Part shown: piece by piece, positions 34,139 through 42,352 of the stretch
Layout: the number at the start of each line of letters is the position of its first letter
How positions within the stretch are numbered: the stretch's first letter is position 1
Source: Kineosporia mesophila
GTDB lineage: Bacteria; Actinomycetota; Actinomycetes; Actinomycetales; Kineosporiaceae
Assembly: GCF_021129235.1 (NCBI RefSeq)
Contig: NZ_JAJOMA010000008.1
Coordinates: 186,001 to 250,000, forward strand
DNA length: 64,000 nucleotides
Direction: 5' to 3'
Notes under the pieces: generated by a model
What the model saw: the letters and a program-made list of their open reading frames with translations, nothing else
What the model was told of the DNA's origin: nothing
The model's database searches: none
Translations under genes and position numbers: made by a program

Positions 34139-35048
34139 TCTTCCCGCGGGCGTGACCGGTCTCGCTCAGGGTGTGCGCCGCGGCACCTTGCTCCAGCGGG
34201 AACACCTCGGCGACGTGCCTTTTCAGTCGTCCCTGGGCGGCCAGGGCAGCGGCCGTGGCCAGGCCCCCGACGGCCTGCGGGTCGGCGCCCGGCCCGGCCG
34301 AGTGGGACAGGTGCACACCGTGGTCGGCGGCGTTCAGGTCGGCGATGCTCACCACCCGGTCGGGAGAGCCGGCGACGGCGACCAGGTCGGGAAGGCCCGG
34401 CCCGGCGCAGTGCAGCACGGCGTCGACCCCGTCCGGGGCCAGGGCCTTCACCCGGCCGGGAAGGCCCGGCCCGTAGGTGGTGGGTTCGGCCCCGATCCCG
34501 CGCAGGACGTCGTGGTTGGCCGGGCTCGCCGTACCGATCACCCGGGCGCCCCGGGCCACCGCGAACTGGGTGGCCACGGTGCCGACCCCACCGGCCGCCC
34601 CCTCGATCAGCAGGGTCGTGCCGGCCTTCACCCCCAGCCGGGTGAGCACACGCTCGGCGGTCTCGGCGTTGGCCGCCAGTCCGCCGGCCTCCTCCCAGCT
34701 CAGGGCCGCCGGTTTCGGGGCCCAGGCGGCGAGCACGGCGAACTCCGCGCTCGCCCCGCCCCTCTTCGCCGGCTCGACCGTGCCGAAGACCTCGTCACCC
34801 GGCTCGACCCCGGTGACCCTCTCGCCGATCTCGTCCACCACCCCGGCGCCGTCCATGCCGAGGGTCAGCGGCAGGTCGATGGGCATCCACTCGCGGAACC
34901 GGCCGGAGCGGAAATAGGTGTCGGCCGGGGTCAGGCCGCTGGCGCGCACCGCGATCCGGATCTGGCCCGGCCCGGCGTGCGGAGCCGGAATCTCGGCCAC
35001 GTGCAGCACGCTCGCGGGCCCGTACTCGCTGAACTGAAGTGCTCTCAT
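34122..35048 (-). CDS. NADPH:quinone oxidoreductase-like MDR protein
   Basis: A 308-residue zinc-free medium-chain reductase. Signatures are MRALQFSEYGPASVLHVAEI, LGMDGAGVVDEIGE, the nucleotide-binding loop LLIEGAAGGVGTVATQFAVA, and the C-terminus GHARGKIILKP. No zinc cysteine loop is present. It is divergent from a TetR regulator across 50 bp containing a palindrome, a common arrangement for electrophile-responsive reductases. Physiological substrates are unknown. Confidence 0.88.
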   Translation of the reverse strand: MRALQFSEYGPASVLHVAEIPAPHAGPGQIRIAVRASGLTPADTYFRSGRFREWMPIDLPLTLGMDGAGVVDEIGERVTGVEPGDEVFGTVEPAKRGGASAEFAVLAAWAPKPAALSWEEAGGLAANAETAERVLTRLGVKAGTTLLIEGAAGGVGTVATQFAVARGARVIGTASPANHDVLRGIGAEPTTYGPGLPGRVKALAPDGVDAVLHCAGPGLPDLVAVAGSPDRVVSIADLNAADHGVHLSHSAGPGADPQAVGGLATAAALAAQGRLKRHVAEVFPLEQGAAAHTLSETGHARGKIILKP

Positions 35049-35065
35049 GCCGGCCGACTGTAAGT

Positions 35066-35079
35066 GGACGCCCGCGTCC
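35066..35079. promoter_or_regulatory. Palindromic operator candidate for the TetR regulator
   Basis: GGACGC-CC-GCGTCC is a perfect 6-bp inverted repeat between the divergent reductase and TetR genes, just upstream of the TetR -10 box. Binding there would block both promoters. Confidence 0.5.
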
Positions 35080-35086
35080 GTTTGGC

Positions 35087-35092
35087 TAAAGT
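35087..35092 (+). promoter_or_regulatory. -10 box (TAAAGT) of the TetR leaderless promoter
   Basis: TAAAGT is followed by 6 nt and the GTG at 35099; no ribosome binding site is present. Confidence 0.5.
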
Positions 35093-35098
35093 GAGAGT

Positions 35099-35716
35099 GT
35101 GCCCGCCGAAGTGACTCACCTGCGCAGTGATGCCCAGGACAACCGCGACAAGATTCTCGAGGTCGCCCGCGAGGTGTTCGCCACCGAGGGCCTGGACGTG
35201 TCGATGCGGGAGGTCGCCCGGCGGGCGCAGGTCGGCCCGGCCACGCTCTACCGCCGCTTCCCGACGAAGGAGGCGCTGGTCACCCAGGCGTTCGAGGAGC
35301 AGATGGGCGCCTGCCGGGACGTCGTGGAGGAGGCCGTGGCCGATCCCGACCCGTGGCGCGGATTCTGCACGGTGATCGAGAAGGTGTTCGAGTTACACGC
35401 CCGCGACCGGGGTTTCACCGCGGCGTTCATGTCCGCCTACCCGAAGGCGCTGGACTTCAGCAAGAACCGCGGCGAGGTGCTGGCCCTGATCGCCGGTCTG
35501 GCGGCCCGGGCCAGGGAGAGCGGCGACCTGCGGCCCGACTTCGTGGTGGAAGACCTGGTGATGGTGATCATGGCCAACGGCGGCATCCGGGCCGGTTCCC
35601 CCGCGGCCTCGGTGGCAGCCTCGCGGCGGTTCGCGGCCCTGGCCGTCGAGGCGTTCCGGGCGGGGGGCCGTGCCCCGTTGCCCCCGGCGGTGCGACTCCC
35701 GCTGATGCCGGTCTAA
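35099..35716 (+). CDS. TetR-family regulator
   Basis: A 205-residue repressor. The N-terminal helix-turn-helix reads ILEVAREVFATEGLDVSMRE, VARRAQVGPATLYRRFPTKE; the C-terminal ~150 residues are the helical ligand domain (SBP-like with FMSAYPKALDFSKNRGEV). It probably controls itself and the divergent quinone oxidoreductase through the palindrome at 35066-35079. Its stop overlaps the end of the convergent membrane gene by 4 bp. Confidence 0.92.
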   Translation: MPAEVTHLRSDAQDNRDKILEVAREVFATEGLDVSMREVARRAQVGPATLYRRFPTKEALVTQAFEEQMGACRDVVEEAVADPDPWRGFCTVIEKVFELHARDRGFTAAFMSAYPKALDFSKNRGEVLALIAGLAARARESGDLRPDFVVEDLVMVIMANGGIRAGSPAASVAASRRFAALAVEAFRAGGRAPLPPAVRLPLMPV

Positions 35717-36312
35717 CGCCGGCCGGTGTGCACGATCGTGCCCACCCCGGTCAGGATCAGGCCGAGGAAGAAACACCCCCAGCTCAGCGTCAGGCCGATG
35801 CCCGGGTCGCCGTCCGGGTGCAGGGTCACGTGCAGGGCGAACGAGATCAGCCCGCTCACGGCCAGCACCACCCCGGTGATGATCGTCAGCCGCAGCAGAC
35901 CCCTCGCCTCGCGCAGGGCGTGCAGCACGGTCATCCCGTCGGGGTAGGGCACGGTGCCGCCGACCGCGACACCGTGCCGGTCGGCTCGCACACCCCGCAG
36001 CCCGGCCATCGGCTCGTAGCCCAGAAGTGCCTCGCCGCCGTTGGATTCGAGCTCGTCGAGCAGGTGCTGCACCGTGCGTCTCAGGCGCTGGTCGCGCAGG
36101 GCCGCCGCCACCTCGTGCTCGGCGTCGGACAGCGACTGCAGGCTGCCGCCGTGCAGCTGCCTCAGGGCCGGGGCGCGGAAGACCAGGCTGTCGTAGAGCT
36201 CGGTCAGGGCGTGGTCGACGGCCTGGGCCGGACCCGGCCCCAGGCGCCCCACCAGCAGACCCGCCCGGCCGCCCGCGAGTGCGGAGAGGTAGCCGACGAC
36301 AATGGTTTCCAT
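35713..36312 (-). CDS. Hypothetical membrane protein, two C-terminal helices
   Basis: A 199-residue protein, not recognised. Residues 1-130 are cytoplasmic-looking and helical (VDHALTELYDSLVFRAPALR, HLLDELESNGGEALLGYEPM). Two transmembrane helices follow (about 143-163 LTIITGVVLAVSGLISFALH and 172-193 LTLSWGCFFLGLILTGVGTI), then a short basic end HTGRR. The ATG at 36312 is the first start after an in-frame gap. Confidence 0.65.
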   Translation of the reverse strand: METIVVGYLSALAGGRAGLLVGRLGPGPAQAVDHALTELYDSLVFRAPALRQLHGGSLQSLSDAEHEVAAALRDQRLRRTVQHLLDELESNGGEALLGYEPMAGLRGVRADRHGVAVGGTVPYPDGMTVLHALREARGLLRLTIITGVVLAVSGLISFALHVTLHPDGDPGIGLTLSWGCFFLGLILTGVGTIVHTGRR

Positions 36313-36418
36313 GAATCCCCCCGGATCGTCACGCCGGTGAGCATGACACAGCTCTCACCGCCGGAGAGGGGGATTCGGCAAAGACCGACCGTTCGCGGGG
36401 AAGGCAGGCAGGCAAACC

Positions 36419-36435
36419 CCCGGCCCTCGGCCGGG
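36419..36435 (-). terminator. Terminator of the exopolysaccharide operon
   Basis: CCCGGCC-CTC-GGCCGGG is a perfect 7-bp stem with a 3-nt loop, 22 bp past the stop of the acetyltransferase. On the minus strand it is followed by GGTTTG. Confidence 0.6.
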
Positions 36436-36457
36436 AGGTGCCTCACTTCCCCGATGA

Positions 36458-37069
36458 TCAGGAGCGGCGGCCTCGGACGGCGTGGGCCGGCACGACCTCT
36501 CCCGGTTCCACCGACGCGCCGCGCAGAACCGTCGCCCGCGCCGCCACCCAGGCACCTCGTCCTACCTGGATGGCCGCGTTGTCGAACTCGAAGGCCGGGT
36601 CGCCGTGGCGGTGACTTCCGGTGCAGAGCATGGCTTCCTGGCTGATGCAGACATCGTCGGCGAGGGTGATCGGCTCCAGGTTCAGCAGCCAGGAGCCCTC
36701 GCCGATCCAGCAGTCGTCACCGATGGTCAGCTTCCACGGCCACAGCACTCGCACCCGGTGGCGGATCAGGACCCGCTCGCCCACGGTGGCGCCGAACGCC
36801 CGCAGGATCGGCGGCCGGAACCGGGCCGGTAGCCACCACTTCGAGAACACCAGGTTCATTGTGGCGAACCAGGCGGCCTGCCAGAGCTTCGAGCGGCCCT
36901 TGTCGTATCCGGCGCCGGTGAAGGCGGACAGGTCACGCCCGGGCCGGAGGGCGCGGTCGTGCGGCGTCAGCAGGACGTCGAGGGCGGGAACCCGCCGGTG
37001 CCCTGGGCTGGGCACCGACCGGATGGTCTGGATCTGCGGCAACTGCTGAACCGGGTCGGTCTCGTTCAT
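36458..37069 (-). CDS. WcaF-like hexapeptide acetyltransferase
   Basis: A 203-residue O-acetyltransferase of the left-handed beta-helix (LbH) class, similar to WcaF in colanic acid synthesis. After an N-terminal WcaF-like segment (KLWQAAWFATMNLVFSKWWL, PPILRAFGATVGERVLIRHR) come hexapeptide-like turns (VLWPWKLTIGDDCWIGEGSW, ITLADDVCISQEAMLCTGSH, WVAARATVLRGASVEPGEVV). It is the last of three tightly linked genes and overlaps the glycosyltransferase by 4 bp (ATGA). It likely acetylates a sugar of the secreted polysaccharide. Confidence 0.9.
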   Translation of the reverse strand: MNETDPVQQLPQIQTIRSVPSPGHRRVPALDVLLTPHDRALRPGRDLSAFTGAGYDKGRSKLWQAAWFATMNLVFSKWWLPARFRPPILRAFGATVGERVLIRHRVRVLWPWKLTIGDDCWIGEGSWLLNLEPITLADDVCISQEAMLCTGSHRHGDPAFEFDNAAIQVGRGAWVAARATVLRGASVEPGEVVPAHAVRGRRS

Positions 37070-38421
37070 CCGGCGACGCACTCCTCGACGATCGCGTCCA
37101 GACGCGCGGCGGCGGCCTCGCGTCCCAGGTGGGCCTGCGCGTAGGCGCGCCCCAGCACGCCCATCTCGGCGCAGTGGGTGGGCCGGCGACGCAGCGCGAG
37201 CACGCTGTCGGCCAGGGCGGCCGGGTCGCCGGGGGTGATCAGGTGGGCGGCGCCGTCGGTGCGGCGCAGTTCCTGCGCGGTGGCACCGTCGGGGGCGACG
37301 GCCGCGATCACCGCGCGCCCCGCGGTCAGGTACGAGGTGAGCTTGCTGGGCAGCGACATGTCGCCCACGCCGGGCCGTTCGTTGACCACGAGCAGATCGG
37401 CGGCGGCCAGCGACTGCGGGTATTTCACGCCGTCGAGCGGGTCGACGAACTCCAGGTTGCCCAGCCCCCGGGCCTGGGCCCGGATCGCGGCGCGCTGGCT
37501 GCCGTCACCGATGATCACGAAGCGCACGCCGGCGTCGCGTTCGGCGCAGATCCGCGCGGCCTCCACCAGGTTGCCGAGATCCTGCTTCAGGCCGATGTTC
37601 CCGGTGTGGACGACGGTGAACACCCCCTGCGGCCAGCCGAGGGCCTGACGGGCCTCCGGGCCGGACAGGCCGCAGGCGTGGATGTGGGTCCAGTTCGGCA
37701 GCAGGCGGATGCGCTCGTCCGGCACCCCGTAGGCGTGCAACTGCGGGCGGAAGGCGTCGCTCACCACGGCGACCAGGTCGGCCCGGCGCAGCGCGTACCG
37801 CTCGACCGCCGCGGTGGCCGCGCTGACCCGTCCACCGCCCCCGGAGATTCCGCTCTGTGTGGCGGCTTTCGCCATCAGGTCCTGCACCACGACGATCAGC
37901 TGGGCGCCGGTGCGGCGGGCCACCCGGGCGCCGGCCACCGCCCCGCCGAGCGAGGGCGTGACGGCGACCACCACGTCCGGTCGTTGCTCGATCGGGGTGC
38001 TCAGGCAGTTCATCAGGAAGGTGAGCTCGTAACCGGCCCGCCGGGCGGCACTCTGGCGGGCGGGAACGTAGTGCCGCAGGCGCCGGATCAGCAGGCCGTC
38101 GTGCTGGCCGATCCCCGCCAGCCCGTCGAACGCGTCACCGACCTGCCGGGCGATCTCGCGGGTGCGCAGGCGGAAGCGGTACTGCGGCTCGATCTGCCAG
38201 TTCGGGTAGTGCGGCATGCCGGTGAGCACGGTGACGCTGCGGGCCCTCGTGGTCAGGTGGTCGGCCATGCCGGTGGTGTACGGGGCGATCCCGGTGGGTT
38301 CGGGGGCGTAGTTGATACCCACCACCAGAACGTGTTTCGAGCCCAGCGAGGTGGTGGTCCGCTGGGCGGGCAGCACCGGCGCCTGGGGCAGGATGACCGG
38401 CAGTTCGGAGGTTGAATCCAT
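37066..38421 (-). CDS. GT4 glycosyltransferase (WcaI-like)
   Basis: A 451-residue retaining GT-B enzyme. The acceptor domain opens HVLVVGINYAPEPTGIAPYT and GMPHYPNWQI, both typical of WcaI. The nucleotide-sugar domain has VFTVVHTGNIGLKQDLGNLV, RFVIIGDGSQ and VVNERPGVGDMSLPSKLTSY (the E/K donor-binding region). It probably adds a hexose or fucose to the lipid-linked repeat started by the adjacent glycosylphosphotransferase. ATG 38421 is used; an upstream in-frame extension overlaps the previous gene and lacks similarity. Confidence 0.9.
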   Translation of the reverse strand: MDSTSELPVILPQAPVLPAQRTTTSLGSKHVLVVGINYAPEPTGIAPYTTGMADHLTTRARSVTVLTGMPHYPNWQIEPQYRFRLRTREIARQVGDAFDGLAGIGQHDGLLIRRLRHYVPARQSAARRAGYELTFLMNCLSTPIEQRPDVVVAVTPSLGGAVAGARVARRTGAQLIVVVQDLMAKAATQSGISGGGGRVSAATAAVERYALRRADLVAVVSDAFRPQLHAYGVPDERIRLLPNWTHIHACGLSGPEARQALGWPQGVFTVVHTGNIGLKQDLGNLVEAARICAERDAGVRFVIIGDGSQRAAIRAQARGLGNLEFVDPLDGVKYPQSLAAADLLVVNERPGVGDMSLPSKLTSYLTAGRAVIAAVAPDGATAQELRRTDGAAHLITPGDPAALADSVLALRRRPTHCAEMGVLGRAYAQAHLGREAAAARLDAIVEECVAG

Positions 38422-38423
38422 GG

Positions 38424-40028
38424 TCAGTAGGCTCCCGAGCCCTGGGTGACGGCGCGGACGGTGCGCCACAGAATGGACAGATCGAGCGCCAGCGACCAGT
38501 TGTCGACGTAGCGCAGGTCGAGTCGCAGCGACTCCTCCCAGGTCAGGTCCGACCGGCCGGAGACCTGCCAGAGGCCGGTCATTCCCGGGCGGACCCGCAG
38601 CCGGCGGATCTCGGTGGGGGAGTAGCCGGCCACCTCGGTGGGCAGCGGGGGCCGCGGACCGACCAGGGACATGTTGCCGCGCAACACGTTCAGCAGTTGC
38701 GGCAGTTCATCGAGCGAGTACTTGCGCAGCACCCGCCCGATCCGCGTGATCCGGGGATCGTTACGGATCTTGAACAGCACACCGTTGCCCTCGTCCACCT
38801 CGGTCAGGGTGGACAGCCGGGCCTCGGCGTCCACCACCATCGAGCGGAACTTGTACACGGTGAACTCGCGGCCGTCGGTGCCCACCCGGGTCTGACGGAA
38901 CAGCGCCGGGCCCCGGCTGGTCACGCGCACCACCAGGGCCAGGGTCAGCATCAGCGGGCCGAGCAGCGTCAGCAGCACCAGGGTGGCGCTGTAGTCGAAG
39001 GCCACCTTCAGCGCGCGGCGGGTGCCCTTCAGCACCGGTCGTTCCAGGTGCAGCAGCGACATCCCGGCCAGCGGCCGGATCGACAGCCGGGGCCCGGCCA
39101 CCTCGACGATGCCCGGGGAGACCAGCAGCTCCACGCCGCGTTCCTCCAGGGCCCAGGACAGCCGGCGCAGCGCGTGCCCGGACAGGTCGGGCTGGGAGAC
39201 CACGGCCACCGCGTCGGCGTCGGCCAGGTGCACGGCCCGCAGCACGTCGCCCGGGGTGCCCAGCACCGGCACGTCGTGCACGTGCGAGAGCACCACCTCG
39301 CCCGCCGGCAGGCACACGCCGACCGGCACGATGGCGTGGTGCAGGGAGCTCTCGGTCTGGTGCAGCTGCTCGATCAGGGCGATCGCGGCATTGCTGCGGC
39401 CCACCACGATGGTGCGGTGCAGGCCCTTGCCGGTGGAACGGGCCTGGCGCAGCCCGATCCGCAGGACGCATCGGCAGGCCATGCTGCCCAGCACCGCGAA
39501 CGGCACGGACATCAGGGCGATGGTGCGGGGGAAGTTGCCGTTCAGGCAGTAGGCCGCGGCCGCGACACAGGCGAAGAGGATCAGCCCGGCGCGCGCGATG
39601 CGGCGGTACTCGTCCGGCCCGGCCCCGATGTAGCGGTGCTCGTAGGTGCGATAGAGCCAGCCCAGCGTGACCCAGGTCAGGGGAAGCAGGAGGGGCAGCA
39701 CCAGGTAGGCGTCCGGCACGGTGTTGAACCGCACCCGCACGGCCAGCGCGGCGGCGAGTGCCCCGACGGCCAGGTCGCAGTAGCGCGCATACCGGCTGTA
39801 ACGGGACATCAGCACCCGGGGGCGCTCCAGGCGCCGGGTGATGCGGTGGCCGAGGCGGACGGAGGGGAGGAGTAGTTCCTCGAACGTCGCCTCGGCCGGG
39901 TTCGGGGCCAGGCCGGGAAAGGCGGGACGATCCGAATCCGACCGGGGGACGGATGGCGTGGTCGGTGGTTCTCGGTCGAACAGCTGGTCGATGGACAGAC
40001 CTGCTCCAGAAGCCTCTGAAACGGACAT
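38424..40028 (-). CDS. Polyprenyl-phosphate glycosylphosphotransferase A (WcaJ/WbaP type)
   Basis: A 534-residue initiating enzyme that moves a sugar 1-phosphate from a nucleotide sugar to undecaprenyl phosphate. Four transmembrane helices (about 85-205) and a CoA-binding-like domain (KGLHRTIVVGRSNAAIALIE) precede the helix at ~325 and the catalytic domain: FRQTRVGTDGREFTVYKFRS, DPRITRIGRVLRKYSLDELP, MSLVGPRPPLP, RPGMTGLWQVSGRS, DLRYVDNWSL. It is the first gene of the PGPT-GT4-acetyltransferase operon. Its paralogue is at 56323-57948. ATG 40028 was chosen over GTG 40046, which would leave no ribosome binding site. Confidence 0.93.
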   Translation of the reverse strand: MSVSEASGAGLSIDQLFDREPPTTPSVPRSDSDRPAFPGLAPNPAEATFEELLLPSVRLGHRITRRLERPRVLMSRYSRYARYCDLAVGALAAALAVRVRFNTVPDAYLVLPLLLPLTWVTLGWLYRTYEHRYIGAGPDEYRRIARAGLILFACVAAAAYCLNGNFPRTIALMSVPFAVLGSMACRCVLRIGLRQARSTGKGLHRTIVVGRSNAAIALIEQLHQTESSLHHAIVPVGVCLPAGEVVLSHVHDVPVLGTPGDVLRAVHLADADAVAVVSQPDLSGHALRRLSWALEERGVELLVSPGIVEVAGPRLSIRPLAGMSLLHLERPVLKGTRRALKVAFDYSATLVLLTLLGPLMLTLALVVRVTSRGPALFRQTRVGTDGREFTVYKFRSMVVDAEARLSTLTEVDEGNGVLFKIRNDPRITRIGRVLRKYSLDELPQLLNVLRGNMSLVGPRPPLPTEVAGYSPTEIRRLRVRPGMTGLWQVSGRSDLTWEESLRLDLRYVDNWSLALDLSILWRTVRAVTQGSGAY

Positions 40029-40632
40029 CGAAATTCGGCCCCCCACGGCGCGGAAAAGGGTCCGGCTGGATAAAGACCCCCATTGGCCGACGTCGGATCC
40101 CGATGCTCAGGTTAGGGCGAATGATCTTGCTGTGCGCTGTGTTTCCGGTACTTACGGTGCTTGCGAACCGTTCGGTCCGGGTCTGTGGCTCACCTGGGGG
40201 AGGCCCGGGTTCGCCAATCGGCTGATCTTTACCCGGGGGAATTCACCGGTGCCGCCCGACAAAAGGCAATGAGGTATTACGGCGACGGTGGAACCAGGAT
40301 TTCCCGGCGGGTGGAATCAGCTTTTCCAGCACTCGCATCAGAATTCGCGCTGATGCCTGGGTGAAGGCATTCGCGACGGGCCCGGCCGCCGGGCGGGCCG
40401 GCGGGGGCCTGACAGAACGCCGTTGCCTTCCCTGGCCGGCTGATTGCTCCGTGTTGCTCAATCACTGTGTGCAATCAGAAAGGTACACCAAGTGCCGAAG
40501 CGCTGCGTCGTGAGGGTATTGACTGGTAGCTATGCGTGATTAATGGTGATTTGAACCGACTGGCCCGTGCGGGGGAGATGGACTCCCGCAGACGGGGCGC
40601 GCGTGCCGGCGGCCCCGTACGAGGAGCGACAG
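40029..40632. other. Divergent 604-bp regulatory region between PGPT-A and 2TM-A
   Basis: No convincing gene. GC content is lower than in the flanks except for a GC-rich block at ~40376-40412. TTGACT at 40518-40523 and TAATGG 16 nt later (40540-40545) form a possible promoter for 2TM-A. The length and composition suggest multiple regulatory inputs. Confidence 0.45.
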
Positions 40633-42090
40633 GTGACTGTGAACGAGACCACCGGCGCCGGGGCGGCCCGGCACCTTGCACCACCCAGCCAGTCGTCGGC
40701 GCCGCCCGACGATCTGGTGACCCGGCTGCTGTGCGCCGCCTGTTACCTTCACGACGACATCGCCGACTCGGTCGAGGCGAACCTGCTGACCCCGTCCCGG
40801 CGGGCGCTGAGCCCGAACTGGCAGGTGGACCAGGTGGCGCTGGGGCGGCACGCGGCCCGGGCCACCGGGCTGCGCACCGCCCGCGACCGCTGGCTGCTGA
40901 CCGAGCTCTGGTACCTGATCGGTCTGGGCGTCCTCGGCCTGCTGCTGACCTTCACCGGGGTGCTCAGCCTGTTCCAGCTGGTGCTGGCCGTGCTCTTCCT
41001 GGCGTTCTGGGCCTACGTGGTGGCGGCCGGGATCGTCTATCACCAGATGCGCGCGGCCCGGCGCTCGGCCATCGACGTGGCCCTCGACCCCCGCGCCGAC
41101 CCGCCCCCGCGACTGCGCCGGGCCTCCACCGAGGCGGCCCTGCGCGACCTGAACCACTGCAACGCCGTGCTCTACCGATCCGACACGGCTCCCTTCGTCG
41201 GCTCCGGGGTCAAGCTCGACAACTGGCAGATCACCATCGACATCAGCCGTCGCACCGAGCCGGAGTTCGAGCCGGTCACCGGGGCGGCGCTGCAGGCGGC
41301 CCTGCTGGAGCTGCTGCCCGGCAAGATCACCCCCCGGCCCTCGGGGGCTCACCGGCTGTACGTGCGGGGCGGAGCGGGCTCCCTGGGGGTGGACCTGTAC
41401 CGGTTCGGGCCGCTCGAGCCCGGCCTGGACCGGGACGGCGAGCTGAACTACCGCCGGCCGGTCACCGTGCTGTCGCCCCTGGCGTTCCGGCCGTACTTCG
41501 ACCGGCGCGACGAGATTGCCCGTACCTACACCTGTTTCCAGCAGTCGGCCTGGGGCGGGCAGGTCGTGGTGACGCTGTTCGTGCGGGCCTGGGTGGCGAA
41601 CGAGACGCTGTTCATCGAGGGCCAGGTCTACGCCCTGCGCCCGCTGCACTCGGAGCTGTACGAGGTGAGCGAGCTGGAGACCGGCACGGTCGCCGAGCTG
41701 CAGGAGCTGGGGCGCCTGGCCCTGATCGACGCACCGGCCCTGCTGATGAACGCCCCCTCGACGATGATGAAGAAGGTGCGGGCGGCCCGGCTGCGGGCGG
41801 CCAACGCCGACGAGGCGGACGCCGAGATCGCCGCCCGCCGCGACGTCGACTTCGGGGCGGTGAAGAGCGTGCGGGAGCAGGTGACGAACTACGACCTGGG
41901 CGATCACTTCGCGGCCGCCGACGAGGAGGTCTACTACCAGGCCTTCGTGCGCCGGGCGATGGAGTGCATCGGCCTGTTCCTCACCTCGCGCGGCGTGGAG
42001 ACGACCGAGTTCTCCGGCCAGAGCGCGGAGATCATCACCCGGACCAACGAGAACGCCCGCAGCATCTACGGTGCCGCGACGGGCGGCTGA
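40633..42090 (+). CDS. Uncharacterised two-helix membrane protein (2TM-A)
   Basis: A 485-residue protein of no known family. A cytoplasmic N-terminus with PNWQVDQVALGRHAARATGL leads to two transmembrane helices (about residues 90-110 and 114-136, LWYLIGLGVLGLLLTFTGVL and LVLAVLFLAFWAYVVAAGIV). A large cytoplasmic region follows: PFVGSGVKLDNW, HRLYVRGGAG, YRRPVTVLSP, SAWGGQVVVTLFVRAWV and VYALRPLHSEL. The C-terminus has HFAAADEEVYYQAFVRRAME. The same blocks in the same order occur in 2TM-B (58337-59869). GTG 40633 follows GAGGAG. It is divergent from PGPT-A. Confidence 0.85.
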   Translation: MTVNETTGAGAARHLAPPSQSSAPPDDLVTRLLCAACYLHDDIADSVEANLLTPSRRALSPNWQVDQVALGRHAARATGLRTARDRWLLTELWYLIGLGVLGLLLTFTGVLSLFQLVLAVLFLAFWAYVVAAGIVYHQMRAARRSAIDVALDPRADPPPRLRRASTEAALRDLNHCNAVLYRSDTAPFVGSGVKLDNWQITIDISRRTEPEFEPVTGAALQAALLELLPGKITPRPSGAHRLYVRGGAGSLGVDLYRFGPLEPGLDRDGELNYRRPVTVLSPLAFRPYFDRRDEIARTYTCFQQSAWGGQVVVTLFVRAWVANETLFIEGQVYALRPLHSELYEVSELETGTVAELQELGRLALIDAPALLMNAPSTMMKKVRAARLRAANADEADAEIAARRDVDFGAVKSVREQVTNYDLGDHFAAADEEVYYQAFVRRAMECIGLFLTSRGVETTEFSGQSAEIITRTNENARSIYGAATGG

Positions 42091-42227
42091 GCCGGGCCTG
42101 GTCACCGCCCTGCTGCCCAGCGCGTCCGCCCGCAGTTCCGCCTACTTCAGCATCGCCCGGGTGGCGGGCGCCGCGCCGGCGGGGTGGTGGGGCTGGTCCA
42201 CGAACGCCCGGAGAGATTCATGAGACC

Positions 42228-42270
42228 AATGGTGGACGACGTACCCGACCCGGGTGGGTCGTCCACCATT
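42228..42270 (+). terminator. Long nested hairpin after 2TM-A
   Basis: A perfect 13-bp stem (42228-42240 with 42258-42270) encloses a second ACCCG/CGGGT stem. It lies between 2TM-A and the GH15 gene. Confidence 0.75.
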
Positions 42271-42352
42271 TATGCCCCGGAACCGGAGGAAAACCGGCGC
42301 GAACCGGTCCCGCCGACTCGCCGGACACCTTGACCCGGCCGAAAGTGGGGTG

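Noticed and set aside
36458-40028. Complete exopolysaccharide cluster
   Set aside because: Only initiation, one glycosyltransferase and an acetyltransferase are present; flippase, polymerase and export genes are not in the window.
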